Assembly (NCBI GenBank): GCA_934725305.1
Contig: CAKVBA010000012.1
Span: 1-63,044, forward strand
DNA: 63,044 nt
Source of the DNA: an uncultured Parabacteroides sp.
GTDB lineage: Bacteria > Bacteroidota > Bacteroidia > Bacteroidales > Tannerellaceae
Reading direction: 5' to 3'
Position 1 is the stretch's first letter. Each line of letters opens with the position of its first letter. The position numbers and the translations under genes were made by a program. Under the pieces are notes generated by a model. That model ran no database searches. It was given only the letters and a program-made list of their open reading frames with translations, and was not told the DNA's origin. This document shows positions 26,687-36,422 of this stretch, in pieces.

Positions 26687-27817
26687 ATGAATAAAGTAAA
26701 GAAAGGATTGGATAACCAGGCAATTGGGCTACTTCCCTTGTTGCTATTTATGCTTCTGGATAATTACTTTGCCTATCTATTATCCTTTATCATAGGTGTT
26801 TCTTTTTGCATCGCTTGCCTTTTTCTCTATCAAAGATTGAGTAAAACACAAAGGTATCAGTTCATGCTGTTGCCTACGGCTGCCACACTGATCTTTTATG
26901 CCATCTTTCTTTGTCTGAAAATCGAGCCGGTTCTTTTCACCTATTCCCCACTGATCACAGAGCTGCTGTTAGTCGTTGTCTTGGCCATGACCGGCTTTTC
27001 CAAACGAATCGTGTTGCAACGCATACGCAACTCCAAGGAACCGACCTATAAAAGGACTCTGCTGCGCACCACGCTCAATGAGTTTTACTTTGTCTCACAG
27101 CTGATACAAAACCTGTACACGCTACATCTGTTTGCCATTCTACTCTACAGCATTCTGCCTGAATATATGCAGAGTATAAGGAGCGAACGTTTCCTCTATC
27201 GCGAGTTGGGGCTGATTATCGGTGCCTTTCTGATTATCTATGAACATATACGCCTGTCGCTGATGCACGGAAGCCTGAAGAAAGAGATGTGGCTACCCGT
27301 ATTAAATGAAAAGGGAAAGGTTATTGGCTGTATTGCCCGCTCGGTAAGCCGCACCTTACCCAAGAAATATTGCCATCCGATTGTGCGAATAGCTGTGCTT
27401 TACGAAAACATGCTCTATCTCACAAAGCGCAGAAAGGATGCCTTTGAAGCTCCCGACCTGCTGGATCATCCGTTCCAAAACTATGTGCTGTTTAGAGACA
27501 CTATCGAGAACACCGTCAAAGAGACGCTCAAAGAGATTCAGACCGACAAGACCATTACTTTGCGTTATCTGGCACGCTACATCTACGAGACCGACAAAAT
27601 CAAACACATGGTTTCTCTCTATGTGATCAACCTACAGAAAGAGGAACAGATCGAACAGTTCTTCAAGCAATCGGGCAAGTTATGGACCACCAAACAGATT
27701 ACCGAAAACCTAAACACAGGCATCTTCAGCGGCTACTTTGAAAAGGAGTTTCCCTATCTGCAAAACACCATTCTGCTTGCCGAACATTATCGTCAGACCG
27801 GCCGGTCCAACTCTTGA
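26687..27817 (+). CDS. Membrane protein with a Nudix-like C-terminal domain
   Basis: 376 residues. The first ~220 residues hold about six hydrophobic segments (LLPLLLFMLLDNYFAYLLSF; LLPTAATLIFYAIFLCL; ELLLVVVLAMTGF). The last ~150 look like a Nudix fold (VLNEKGKVIGCIARS, PIVRIAVLYENMLYLTKR), but the Nudix box is not there: the GxxxxxExxxxxxxREUxEExGU pattern has no match, so it is probably not catalytic. Encoded 62 bp after lipA. I have seen no characterised relative. Confidence 0.7.
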   Translation: MNKVKKGLDNQAIGLLPLLLFMLLDNYFAYLLSFIIGVSFCIACLFLYQRLSKTQRYQFMLLPTAATLIFYAIFLCLKIEPVLFTYSPLITELLLVVVLAMTGFSKRIVLQRIRNSKEPTYKRTLLRTTLNEFYFVSQLIQNLYTLHLFAILLYSILPEYMQSIRSERFLYRELGLIIGAFLIIYEHIRLSLMHGSLKKEMWLPVLNEKGKVIGCIARSVSRTLPKKYCHPIVRIAVLYENMLYLTKRRKDAFEAPDLLDHPFQNYVLFRDTIENTVKETLKEIQTDKTITLRYLARYIYETDKIKHMVSLYVINLQKEEQIEQFFKQSGKLWTTKQITENLNTGIFSGYFEKEFPYLQNTILLAEHYRQTGRSNS

Positions 27818-27819
27818 CT

Positions 27820-28311
27820 TCATCGGTTTCCCAGCTCAATCACCTCCAGATCCTTAACCATGCCATCCTCTATCGCAAAGCGAACCAATGTACGCACCAG
27901 ATGAAACCCGCTCTTGCCGGCAGCACCCGGATTGATACAAAGACAGTTTAATTGCCGGTCAAACATCACCTTCAGGATATGAGAATGCCCACAGATAAAC
28001 AGCTGGGGCCGCACCTCATAAAGCTCTTTCCGTATTTCCGGACTGTATCGTCCCGGATATCCGCCAATATGCGTCATCAACACCTTTACGCCCTCTACTT
28101 CAAAAAGAGCCACTTTGGGATAATCCAACCGCAGCGATTGTCCGTCTATGTTTCCATACACAGCACGCAGCGGTTTAAACTCGGCCAAACGCTTTGCCAA
28201 ATCAACCGAACCAATGTCGCCTGCATGCCAAATCTCATCACATTCCTTAAAATATTCCAGATAACGAGAATCCCAATAGGCATGTGTATCTGAAAGAAGT
28301 CCAACTTTCAT
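27820..28311 (-). CDS. Metallophosphoesterase, YfcE/MJ0936 type
   Basis: 163 residues from Met 28311 (MKVGLLSDTHAY); an upstream TTG is less likely. All motifs of the calcineurin-like fold are present: SDTHAYWD, HAGDIGS, YGNIDGQ, MTHIGGYPGR and CGHSHILK. The two-metal centre is therefore complete. Relatives hydrolyse phosphodiesters in vitro; the in vivo substrate is unknown. It converges on the membrane protein gene and is divergent from ppk. Confidence 0.9.
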   Translation of the reverse strand: MKVGLLSDTHAYWDSRYLEYFKECDEIWHAGDIGSVDLAKRLAEFKPLRAVYGNIDGQSLRLDYPKVALFEVEGVKVLMTHIGGYPGRYSPEIRKELYEVRPQLFICGHSHILKVMFDRQLNCLCINPGAAGKSGFHLVRTLVRFAIEDGMVKDLEVIELGNR

Positions 28312-28332
28312 CCTTTCTTTTTTTTTATTCTG

Positions 28333-28340
28333 CAAAAATA
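28333..28340 (-). promoter_or_regulatory. -7 box TATTTTTG for the metallophosphoesterase
   Basis: TAnnTTTG on the minus strand with TTTG (28366-28363) 22 nt upstream, about 20 nt before the start. The ppk promoter must overlap this short divergent gap. Confidence 0.5.
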
Positions 28341-28372
28341 TCTATATTTACGGGACTTAGATCAAAATCGTT

Positions 28373-30451
28373 ATGGAGAATCCGTATAAATATTTCAAAC
28401 GCGATATTAGTTGGTTGTCCTTCAATTATCGAGTCTTATTGGAGGCGGAAGATGAATCTCTTCCGGTGTATGAACGTATAAAGTTTTTATCCATCTATTC
28501 CTCCAATCTGGAAGAATTTTATGAGATTCGTGTGGCTGAGCATCGTGGTCTTGTCATGAAGAAAAACTACACTGATGAAGATGGTTTCGAGGCAGAAAAG
28601 ACACTGGCTGCCATTACCGAAGAGGTGAACCGACAGCAGCGGGAATACTATCGCATCTTCACGAAAGTATTGAAAGAGCTGGACCAACAGAATATCGTCT
28701 TGTATCAAAACTGCGATCCCTATCCTTTTCATGAAGAGTTCGTACAGAACTATTTTAATGAAGAGGTTTTCCCATTTCTATCGCCCGTCATGATTCAAGC
28801 CGGCGATATTCGCACCTTCATCCGTGACCGCCGTCTATATTTAGTGATACGGATGAGCAAGAAAAGCTGTAACTATTCCGAAACCAAAGAGACATCGGGC
28901 ACCTACTATGCTCTGATGAAAATTCCTCATTCCAAAGCTCCTCGCTTCATTGAGCTGCCCAAACATAACGGACGGTTCTACCTGATGTTTATAGAAGATA
29001 TCATCCGGGCCAATCTGCCAAGCGTATTCCCCGGCTATGTGATTGAGAGCTGCTATAGCATCAAAATATCAAGAGATGCCGATATCTATATAGAGGATGA
29101 AAATGGAGGAAACATCGTTGAGAAGATACGCAAGAAGATTAAAAGAAGAAAAATCGGTGCGCTGAGCCGTTTCATGTATGACCATGATATGCCGGATGAT
29201 TTTCTGGAGTTTATCTGCGATGCGTTCAACATAAAGAGAGACGACTTAGTCGTGGGCGGACGCTATCTGAACCTGCAAGACCTGGCCCAACTGCCCAATC
29301 CTCGTGGCAAATGTCTGGAACAGCTGACACCATCGCCAATGCGTCACAACTATCTGGACTCCATCGGTTCGGTGTTCAAAGCAGTGAAGAGGAAAGACAT
29401 CCTGCTCCATTTTCCCTATCACTCTTTTGACTATCTGATTCGTTTCCTGATGGAGGCAGCTTTTGACCCGACGGTCGATGAGATCAAGATTACTCAATAT
29501 CGGGTGGCCGAAAACTCTGCCGTTATCAACACTCTGATCAGTGCCGCACAGAATGGCAAGAAGGTGACGGTGTTTGTGGAGCTGAAGGCACGCTTCGACG
29601 AAGAGAACAATATGAGTACGGCCGAAAAGATGGAACAGGCCGGCATCCGCATCATCTATAGCATTCCGGGACTGAAGGTGCACGCCAAAGTGGCTGTCAT
29701 CATCCGAAAAGATAAAAGCAGCGGAACCAAACGGCACGATTTTGCCTATCTGAGTACAGGCAATTTCAATGAGAAGACGGCCAAGATCTATTCGGACATG
29801 GCGCTGCTTACCTCCAATGCCGAATTGATTACCGACATCAACAAGGTGTTTGCCGTGCTCGAAGGTAAACTGACAGAACCGACTTTCCACCATCTGTTGG
29901 TGGCTCGCTTCAATATGGTTTCTGAGCTGACCCGCATGATTCATCGCGAGATTGAACATGTACAGGCCGGACGGAAAGGCAGAATCATTCTGAAGATGAA
30001 CGGTCTGCACGACCAGAATATGATCAACGAGCTGTATCATGCCAGTGAATGCGGCGTAGAGATCGACCTCATCGTGCGTGGAATCTGCTGCCTGGTTCCC
30101 AATCAGCCCTATAGCAAGAACATCAAAGTGACACGCATTGTGGATATGTTCCTGGAACATTCGCGCGTATGGTATTTTTATAACGATGGAAAAGAAGATC
30201 TGTTCCTCACCTCAGCCGACTGGATGAGACGCAATCTGAGCCGCAGAATCGAGACGGCTTTCCCCATTCTGGTACCGGAGATTAAGCAGGAGATTATCGA
30301 TATCCTACAGATTCAGCTGAAAGACAATGTAAAGGCATGTAGCATCGACGAGAATCTGGTCAATCACTTCAAGCATAACGATTCTCCGGAAAAGGTGCGT
30401 GCCCAGTGGGCCATCTATGAATACTTGAAAAAGATTCAAACAAATAAATAA
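28373..30451 (+). CDS. ppk: Polyphosphate kinase 1
   Basis: 692 residues, full-length PPK1. It polymerises the gamma phosphate of ATP into polyphosphate. The N-terminal domain (KRDISWLSFNYRVLLEAED, LSIYSSNLEEFYEIRVAEHRG) and the two phospholipase D-like catalytic domains are clear. GLKVHAKVAVI carries the phosphorylated His and FAYLSTGNFNEKTAKIYSD the Mg/ATP site; NGLHDQNMINELYHAS and LTSADWMRRNLSRRIE close the protein. It is a single-gene unit ending in a strong hairpin. Confidence 0.96.
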   Translation: MENPYKYFKRDISWLSFNYRVLLEAEDESLPVYERIKFLSIYSSNLEEFYEIRVAEHRGLVMKKNYTDEDGFEAEKTLAAITEEVNRQQREYYRIFTKVLKELDQQNIVLYQNCDPYPFHEEFVQNYFNEEVFPFLSPVMIQAGDIRTFIRDRRLYLVIRMSKKSCNYSETKETSGTYYALMKIPHSKAPRFIELPKHNGRFYLMFIEDIIRANLPSVFPGYVIESCYSIKISRDADIYIEDENGGNIVEKIRKKIKRRKIGALSRFMYDHDMPDDFLEFICDAFNIKRDDLVVGGRYLNLQDLAQLPNPRGKCLEQLTPSPMRHNYLDSIGSVFKAVKRKDILLHFPYHSFDYLIRFLMEAAFDPTVDEIKITQYRVAENSAVINTLISAAQNGKKVTVFVELKARFDEENNMSTAEKMEQAGIRIIYSIPGLKVHAKVAVIIRKDKSSGTKRHDFAYLSTGNFNEKTAKIYSDMALLTSNAELITDINKVFAVLEGKLTEPTFHHLLVARFNMVSELTRMIHREIEHVQAGRKGRIILKMNGLHDQNMINELYHASECGVEIDLIVRGICCLVPNQPYSKNIKVTRIVDMFLEHSRVWYFYNDGKEDLFLTSADWMRRNLSRRIETAFPILVPEIKQEIIDILQIQLKDNVKACSIDENLVNHFKHNDSPEKVRAQWAIYEYLKKIQTNK

Positions 30452-30480
30452 AGCACCATCTCTGAAATATAACTGTTTAT

Positions 30481-30524
30481 AAAGGGGCTGCATCAAAAGA
30501 CTTGTTTTGATGCAGCCCCTTTTA
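30481..30524. terminator. A-family bidirectional terminator
   Basis: GGGGCTGCATCAAAA pairs perfectly with TTTTGATGCAGCCCC (6-nt loop) between an A run and a T run. It separates the convergent ppk and RsmF-like genes. Confidence 0.9.
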
Positions 30525-30538
30525 GATGCGTCAGAAAA

Positions 30539-31954
30539 TCATAACAAATCAGACAAAAGAGGCAAATCACAAAACTGCTCTATCTTTTCGGGCAAATAAC
30601 TGCTACGGATACGCCACTCTTGAGGATAGAGATTGTTGGCACGATTGCCCAGATGTTTGACAAATCCCAAAGGATGTCCTTCATAACAGATCAGCACATA
30701 ACCCTTCTCTACTTCGGTCGGCAATACCAAAGCCTCCTTCTTTAGATATTTGATAGCCTCTTCCCAACTCACCTCGACACAACGGAAAGCCTCACGGTTC
30801 AACGCGGTGGTCATTGCCAGCGAATGGGCAGGCAAAACATCTTTGCCCTTCAATTCACCCACATCGATTCCGGCCGATACCACACGCATACTGCCGGATA
30901 TGATCTGCCACAACTCGGCATGCTCTTTGGGGATAGCACAAATCTGGTCGTTAAATATCTCCATCTGATACTTGTCTCCTTCCTCAATCCAGCTATTGAC
31001 ACAAGAAGGAATTGAAACGGCCGGTTTGCCTTTACCCTTGTCTTTCTTGCCCTTACCCTTTGGACGGATCGTATCAACCTCGCCATCAGCCTTACGCAAG
31101 ACCGCCAGGAAGAAACCTTCGCCCTTGGTCTTATGAGGGAAGAATCGATAAACCGGATGGTCATAACGCAACGGACCGGTAATCTGCCATTCCTCTTTCA
31201 ACGGAACGGCCAACGCCTCGGCGCCCAACTCTTCTATTATATAATGTATATTCTCTTCGTCCTCTTCCGTATTGTAGGTACAAGTGCTGTAAACGAGCAG
31301 TCCGCCCGGCTTCAGAGCATTCCAGATATCATGGATAATACGCCGCTGGCGGGATGCACACAGATTGACATTGGCCACGCTCCACTCTCCCGTACTGTCA
31401 ACATCTTTACGAAACATACCCTCGCCCGAACAGGGCACATCGGTCACAATCACATCAAATAGATGAGTCAAGGCACCAATCTCCTCCGGATCGTTATTGA
31501 TGACAATGCTATTCGGATTGCCCCACTTCGTCAAGTTTTCCGCCAGGATATAACTACGCGAACGTATCACCTCGTTGCTCACCAGCAAACTTCCTTCGGG
31601 AAGCAGACTCAGCAGATGGGTCGATTTGCCGCCGGGAGCCGCACAAAGATCGAGACAGTGAACGGGCTCATCCACATAGGTGTGGATAGCCTGCTCCAAG
31701 AACATAGAAGAAGCCTCCTGCACATAATAGACTCCGGCATGAAACAACGGATCAAAAGTAAAAGTCAACCGTTCGGGCAGATAATAGCCGGTGTCGCTCC
31801 AGCCCACCCGAGAAACGGCAGGAACTTTTGTCCCTTTTCCCCGGTTGATACGTATGCTAACGGGAACATCAGCCTGCAAGGCTGCCTCTAATTTCTCATA
31901 TTCATCGCCCAGCAAGGCGCGTGTCCGAGTGATAAAATCGATAGGAAGTGCCAT
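30539..31954 (-). CDS. rsmF: rRNA (cytosine-C5) methyltransferase, RsmF-like
   Basis: 471 residues. The NOL1/NOP2/Sun SAM-binding core is CLDLCAAPGGKSTHL, then SNEVIRSRSYILAENL, DVIVTDVPCSGEGMF and YSTCTYNTEEDEE with both catalytic cysteines (PCS and TCT). The C-terminal extension (VLPTEVEKGYVLICYEGHPLGFVKHLGNRANNLYP) is the RsmF-type PUA-like domain. It methylates 16S rRNA cytosine. A lysine-rich KGKGKKDKGKGK linker splits the two parts. Confidence 0.9.
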   Translation of the reverse strand: MALPIDFITRTRALLGDEYEKLEAALQADVPVSIRINRGKGTKVPAVSRVGWSDTGYYLPERLTFTFDPLFHAGVYYVQEASSMFLEQAIHTYVDEPVHCLDLCAAPGGKSTHLLSLLPEGSLLVSNEVIRSRSYILAENLTKWGNPNSIVINNDPEEIGALTHLFDVIVTDVPCSGEGMFRKDVDSTGEWSVANVNLCASRQRRIIHDIWNALKPGGLLVYSTCTYNTEEDEENIHYIIEELGAEALAVPLKEEWQITGPLRYDHPVYRFFPHKTKGEGFFLAVLRKADGEVDTIRPKGKGKKDKGKGKPAVSIPSCVNSWIEEGDKYQMEIFNDQICAIPKEHAELWQIISGSMRVVSAGIDVGELKGKDVLPAHSLAMTTALNREAFRCVEVSWEEAIKYLKKEALVLPTEVEKGYVLICYEGHPLGFVKHLGNRANNLYPQEWRIRSSYLPEKIEQFCDLPLLSDLL

Positions 31955-31984
31955 CTTATTTCTGTTTGTTTAGCACAAAAGTAG

Positions 31985-31992
31985 TAACTTTG
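31985..31992 (+). promoter_or_regulatory. -7 box TAACTTTG
   Basis: TAnnTTTG 15 nt before the Met at 32008; TTTG at 31965-31968 is 16 nt further up, slightly close. Supports the downstream start. Confidence 0.45.
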
Positions 31993-32007
31993 CAGAAAAC
32001 AATCAGT

Positions 32008-32712
32008 ATGCAAGCATCGCTTTTCCTTATACCCGTTACATTAGGAGACACCGAACATCGCCGTGTTCTCCCGGAATACAACCGAGACATCATTCTTCAG
32101 ATCAAGCATTTCATCGTTGAGAATGTGCGTACAGCCCGCCGCTTCCTGAAGAAGACCGAACCCTCTATCGTGATTGACGATCTCACCTTTTACGAACTGA
32201 ACAAACATACTTCGCCCGAAGAGGTTGCCGGTTATCTGGCACCTTTGACCAAAGGAGAATCCGTAGGTGTTATCTCAGAAGCCGGTTGTCCTGCCATTGC
32301 CGATCCGGGAGCAGATGTTGTGGCCATCGCTCAGCGGAAGAACTATCCGGTTGTACCGTTAGTTGGTCCCTCTTCCATCTTGATGTCTGTCATGGCATCG
32401 GGCTTTAACGGACAGAGTTTTGCCTTTCATGGCTATCTGCCTATCGACGCCAACGAACGTACTCAGACCATCAAGAAGCTGGAAGGACGTATCTATGCCG
32501 AAAACCAGACGCAGCTGTTCATCGAAACGCCCTACCGCAACAACAAGCTGGCCGACGAGCTGATCCGCACTTGTCGCCCATCGACCAAACTCTGTATCGC
32601 CTCTAACATCTCGTGCGAAGATGAGTATATCCATACACGTCCTGTCAAGGAGTGGAACGGCAAGATGCCCGATTTGAGCAAGAAACCGACCATCTTCCTG
32701 ATCTATAAATAA
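32008..32712 (+). CDS. Tetrapyrrole-methylase-fold SAM methyltransferase, RsmI-like
   Basis: About 234 residues from the Met at 32008 ([10 protein letters not shown]); an extension to 31948 overlaps the rsmF-like gene and is rejected. [19 protein letters not shown] and [30 protein letters not shown] match the RsmI subgroup of the corrin/porphyrin methylase fold. RsmI 2'-O-methylates C1402 of 16S rRNA, but Bacteroidetes carry more than one relative, so the target is uncertain. FIETPYRNN is typical. A 13-bp gap leads to the acetyltransferase gene. Confidence 0.85.
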   Translation: MQASLFLIPVTLGDTEHRRVLPEYNRDIILQIKHFIVENVRTARRFLKKTEPSIVIDDLTFYELNKHTSPEEVAGYLAPLTKGESVGVISEAGCPAIADPGADVVAIAQRKNYPVVPLVGPSSILMSVMASGFNGQSFAFHGYLPIDANERTQTIKKLEGRIYAENQTQLFIETPYRNNKLADELIRTCRPSTKLCIASNISCEDEYIHTRPVKEWNGKMPDLSKKPTIFLIYK

Positions 32713-32725
32713 TTCTTATTCAAAT

Positions 32726-33301
32726 ATGATGAACTATCAGGCCCACGAAACAGCGATCATTGATGCAGGATGCACCATTGGCAAGAACACACGAATCTGG
32801 CACTTCTCGCACATCATGTCGGGATGCACCATTGGTGAAGATTGCAATATCGGGCAAAATGTAGTGATTTCTCCCGGCGTTGTGTTAGGCAACAACGTAA
32901 AGATCCAAAACAATGTATCGGTCTATACCGGTGTGACCTGCGACGACGATGTGTTTTTAGGTCCCAGCTGTGTATTCACCAACGTGATAAATCCACGTAG
33001 TGCCATCAGCCGTAAAGACCAATATCGGAAGACACACGTTGGCCAAGGCGCCTCCATCGGAGCCAATGCAACCATCGTATGTGGTCACTCCATCGGAGCT
33101 TATGCCCTGATTGGAGCAGGCGCCGTTGTAACCAAAGATGTTCCACCCTATGCCTTGGTGGTAGGCAATCCTTCCAGGCAGATTGGTTGGGTCAGTGAAT
33201 ATGGCCATCGGTTGGAATTTGATACCGAAGGTTTTGCCACTTGTCCCGAAAGTGGAGAGAAGTATCAATTAAAAGCAAACAACGTGGCAAGGATTCTATG
33301 A
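32726..33301 (+). CDS. Left-handed beta-helix acyltransferase, WbpD-like
   Basis: 191 residues with many hexapeptide repeats (ix-G-x-x-x-x I): [86 protein letters not shown] between helix coils is the loop of WbpD/WlbB-type enzymes, which N-acetylate UDP-2-acetamido-3-amino-uronic acid in surface polysaccharide synthesis. No other sugar genes are adjacent. Two Met codons in tandem could both start it. Confidence 0.82.
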   Translation: MMNYQAHETAIIDAGCTIGKNTRIWHFSHIMSGCTIGEDCNIGQNVVISPGVVLGNNVKIQNNVSVYTGVTCDDDVFLGPSCVFTNVINPRSAISRKDQYRKTHVGQGASIGANATIVCGHSIGAYALIGAGAVVTKDVPPYALVVGNPSRQIGWVSEYGHRLEFDTEGFATCPESGEKYQLKANNVARIL

Positions 33302-33337
33302 ACTCTACCACGCTGTAAAGGCCCATCCCCAAGCAAT

Positions 33338-33368
33338 GTGGCGGTTTGCAATTATGCCACACCGCCAC
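33338..33368. terminator. Hairpin between the acyltransferase and protease genes
   Basis: GTGGCGGT pairs perfectly with ACCGCCAC across a loop containing GCAATTATGCC, a B-family arm. It lies in the convergent gap. Confidence 0.6.
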
Positions 33369-33379
33369 TGCCCATTCTA

Positions 33380-36028
33380 TCAGATCTGCACCTTATAGCT
33401 CTTATTGCTCAATCGGATTATATAGATACCTTGAGGAAGAGTTACCTCGTAATGTCCGCCGAGCATATTAACGATTTGATAGATTCGTCCATCCAATGTT
33501 ACGATGTAGGCGGTTTCGGGTATTACAGTCTGAAGATGTAAAACTCCTTCTTGGCTCCATACTTTTGTTTCATAACCTTCCAATGCCTCGTTTGAAGTTT
33601 GATTACCCACTTTGATAGTAATAGGTGAACCAATCCATTCACTCGGAACAAACCTCTTTCCTATTTTATCCACTTTCAAAAATAGAATCGGAATATAATT
33701 CTGCACATTAAATCTCGATTCAGCTGTACTAATCATCTCAAAATGGTACTCTTTACCAGCTTCTACAGGAGCAGCCAAAAAGGGATTTTCGGTATATAAT
33801 ATTAAAGGATTATCTTTATCAGTTACCAGTTCATTCTTTGTTCTTGTTTTTCCCTCTACATAAAACAATTCAACCTCATCCAAAGCCAATCCTCTCAGAA
33901 ACAATCTAAGTTCAGCATTCTTACCTATGTATCGACTGTCAAGATTAGAATCCATAGTAAAGGTGACAGGAATCATCTCTTTTGTCTTTCCAACGATCGG
34001 ATTAGGCGAAATAGAGCCCAATACTTTTTCATCTACAAAAAAGGCTTTATTATCCTTACGTTCAAACACAGGATCCGACTGATCAGCTGCGAAGATCTGA
34101 ATATCATAGGCTAATTCTCCCTTTCGATCCGAAAGCAGATTCAAATAATGGACGTAATAGCTATTATCTATCTCCGCCTTTTTCACCTGAATATTAATAT
34201 ATCCCTCATCTGTGATAGTAGCCTTTGTGCTCTTTCCTGCACTAAACATGTCATAATTTAAGGCATAAGACACTGCCAAGTGATCTTTCCAATCGGCATA
34301 ATCATTGATTTTATAACGTATAGTCACATTCTCTTTGGCATGTAACAACTGATAGCAAAGGCTACATACATTATATCCTTCTTTCAATCCGTTGACCCAT
34401 AAATAAACATCATCCATCTGATTCCATGCTATTTTTGTAATCATAGCCTGCTCCGGTTCAACCGGTTTATCAAGAACGGCTTTGACCACACCATTGTTGT
34501 CGATACCTAAAGCCACCGTTTCACCGGTTTTCATCACCTCCCAATTATTGCCATCTTCAGAACAGACCAGTGCAACACGCTGGCCGGCAGACAAATTTGA
34601 ACAGGTAAAAGAGCACTTAAATCCATTATAAGTCATCCATCCATTCTCGTAATTTTCAAATCTCTGTTTGGAAAAAGTTGTCGGCTTTCTGACAATCTGA
34701 TTATTCTGATCAACCACACCTAAATTTAGGTAAAAATCACGAGTATCTAAGGCATAATAACGGAGATCAAAATCTGCATTAAACACATTGCCAGATCGCG
34801 TATAATCCACTCTTATTACATACGGTCGGACATACTGTTTCTCTCCGCCCAATTCGGGACGGCGAATATTCAAAATCATACATTGGTCCTCGGAATAACC
34901 ACTACCTGATTCATCGGAATCCAATACCGAAAGAACAAAGAATCCATTATTCCATCCATTCCATCCCCAATTGATATGGAAAAGTCCATCTGAGTCATAA
35001 CCGTCACAGACAAAAGCATGACCCTCCTCACCTGTTTTTGTTTCTCCATCATACACAACCGGATATTGGGCATCCAACTCCTTTCTCAACAATGTTTTCC
35101 ACTCTTCCCAACGATATGCATCTTTTGTCAAGAACTGAATACTCTTGCTATATCCAAACACATTGGTCAAGGCATGGGCCACCTGAATGGTATAAGCATA
35201 ACTTGTAATGCGACCATAATTCATATTTACATTGGCACCACAATGAAACATCAATTCGGCTACGGCCTTGGCCTGAGCTTCATTATATGAGTCTGCAGAA
35301 GAATAATCAAGAAGCATATTATTCCAATCATACGCACCATACGTCACATTCTGCTGAGTCTCTTTTCCTTCGACATAGAAACGATTCGATGCCGGAGGAT
35401 TTACTGCTTTAGACGGATATTTATGATAATTCATCACAATAGCCATAGCCGTAGCAACACAACCGGTCGCAGTTCCTTCTTCATTCACCTGAGGAGTCAA
35501 CCGATTAAAAGGTTCAAATTGTCCCCACTGAGCCGTTTCCAACAATACAACCTTCTTGGCAGCCCGTAGATTTTGACCGGACAGATATCGCTCCCATTCG
35601 GCCTTGACCTTTTCACTCGGTTCTATTCCCTGACGATTGGCCAAGGATAGCTGCTTTTGATAGAACGCAAGCATACTACGTAGATTAGCCGGCAGATTAT
35701 CGGGGTCAAAACTACCTTTATCGGCATAACCTATGACGGGGAATCCACAATCATCGCCCGACACAATGGCAAAACCTTTGTCGTTAGGGAAGTTAAAGAC
35801 AAAATAGTCCGCCTCTCCATCAACCGTACCACTACGTAAGAGAGAATGCTCTTTTCCGGGAGCAGCTGCATAGACCAACGATAAATCGTCAGCTGCAGAA
35901 CGCAAACCTACTGAATTTTGAGTTGCCACTGTTTCAGCCACTCGCCGCGCTGTGGCGACATCTATTCTTTTTGCCCAAACGGTAAGGGTTGAAAGAATAA
36001 GAACGAATAGTAATAATGTTCTTTTCAT
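33380..36028 (-). CDS. C10 (streptopain-like) cysteine protease, copy 2
   Basis: 882 residues. Signal peptide (KRTLLLFVLILSTLTVWA), a propeptide with the FVFNFPNDKGFAIVSGDD block, then the C10 catalytic domain: Cys190 in TGCVATAMAIVMNYHKYP, His337 in GHAFVCDGY and HINWGWNG supplying Asn353/Trp354. About 500 residues of beta-sandwich repeats follow, and a C-terminal ~75-residue module (YIVTLDGRIYQ...LPQGIYIIRL) that resembles type A sorting tails of type IX secretion. It is the second of a tandem pair. Its last ~180 bp are almost identical to those of copy 1. It is secreted or surface-bound and likely proteolytic. Confidence 0.9.
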   Translation of the reverse strand: MKRTLLLFVLILSTLTVWAKRIDVATARRVAETVATQNSVGLRSAADDLSLVYAAAPGKEHSLLRSGTVDGEADYFVFNFPNDKGFAIVSGDDCGFPVIGYADKGSFDPDNLPANLRSMLAFYQKQLSLANRQGIEPSEKVKAEWERYLSGQNLRAAKKVVLLETAQWGQFEPFNRLTPQVNEEGTATGCVATAMAIVMNYHKYPSKAVNPPASNRFYVEGKETQQNVTYGAYDWNNMLLDYSSADSYNEAQAKAVAELMFHCGANVNMNYGRITSYAYTIQVAHALTNVFGYSKSIQFLTKDAYRWEEWKTLLRKELDAQYPVVYDGETKTGEEGHAFVCDGYDSDGLFHINWGWNGWNNGFFVLSVLDSDESGSGYSEDQCMILNIRRPELGGEKQYVRPYVIRVDYTRSGNVFNADFDLRYYALDTRDFYLNLGVVDQNNQIVRKPTTFSKQRFENYENGWMTYNGFKCSFTCSNLSAGQRVALVCSEDGNNWEVMKTGETVALGIDNNGVVKAVLDKPVEPEQAMITKIAWNQMDDVYLWVNGLKEGYNVCSLCYQLLHAKENVTIRYKINDYADWKDHLAVSYALNYDMFSAGKSTKATITDEGYINIQVKKAEIDNSYYVHYLNLLSDRKGELAYDIQIFAADQSDPVFERKDNKAFFVDEKVLGSISPNPIVGKTKEMIPVTFTMDSNLDSRYIGKNAELRLFLRGLALDEVELFYVEGKTRTKNELVTDKDNPLILYTENPFLAAPVEAGKEYHFEMISTAESRFNVQNYIPILFLKVDKIGKRFVPSEWIGSPITIKVGNQTSNEALEGYETKVWSQEGVLHLQTVIPETAYIVTLDGRIYQIVNMLGGHYEVTLPQGIYIIRLSNKSYKVQI

Positions 36029-36237
36029 AAATCATTGATTTTAGGTAAATAACTATTTTCGATTATCTCAATCGCTTTTGAGTCTCTAACACGGATTTTC
36101 ACAAATATATAATCAAATTTAATATTTATCAACCAAAATAGATTAAAAAGAGAAAGAATGGATCAGTATTGACAATTCCGCCGGAAAGGACAAGTAAAGC
36201 TGTTTTTGGAAATGCCCGGCATACATTTCTGAAGGGT

Positions 36238-36300
36238 CGTTTTAATGCTATTAAAACAGCGTTCTAACAGCATTAAAACGGTATTCTAATAGCGTTAAAA
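36238..36300. repeat. Degenerate 20-bp repeats with TTAAAAC palindromes
   Basis: GTTTTAAT-gct-ATTAAAAC (36239-36257) is a perfect 8-bp palindrome. It is followed by GTTCTAACAGCATTAAAACG and GTATTCTAATAGCGTTAAAA, two variants of one ~20-bp unit. Confidence 0.7.
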
Positions 36301-36325
36301 GATGGACAAGGACGGGAGTATAACA

Positions 36326-36364
36326 AGAGAGACTGTATCAAAATCACTTCGATACAGTCTCTCT
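36326..36364 (-). terminator. A-family terminator after protease copy 1
   Basis: AGAGAGACTGTATC pairs perfectly with GATACAGTCTCTCT around an 11-nt loop, 58 bp after the stop of copy 1, so the tandem genes are probably separate transcripts. Confidence 0.75.
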
Positions 36365-36422
36365 CAATTATCCCTGTAGTTCAGATAAAGAGTCTTACTT
36401 TACAGAGTTCTTTACCAAACTA

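Larger units (their letters stand above)
36029..36422. other. Gap between the two C10 protease genes
   Basis: Holds the AT-rich upstream region of copy 2, a degenerate tandem repeat of TTAAAA words (36238-36300) and the terminator of copy 1 (36326-36364). No gene. Confidence 0.5.

Noticed and set aside
29246..30160. 304-residue minus-strand frame opposite ppk
   Set aside because: Complement of a clear, full-length ppk gene; no recognisable domain.
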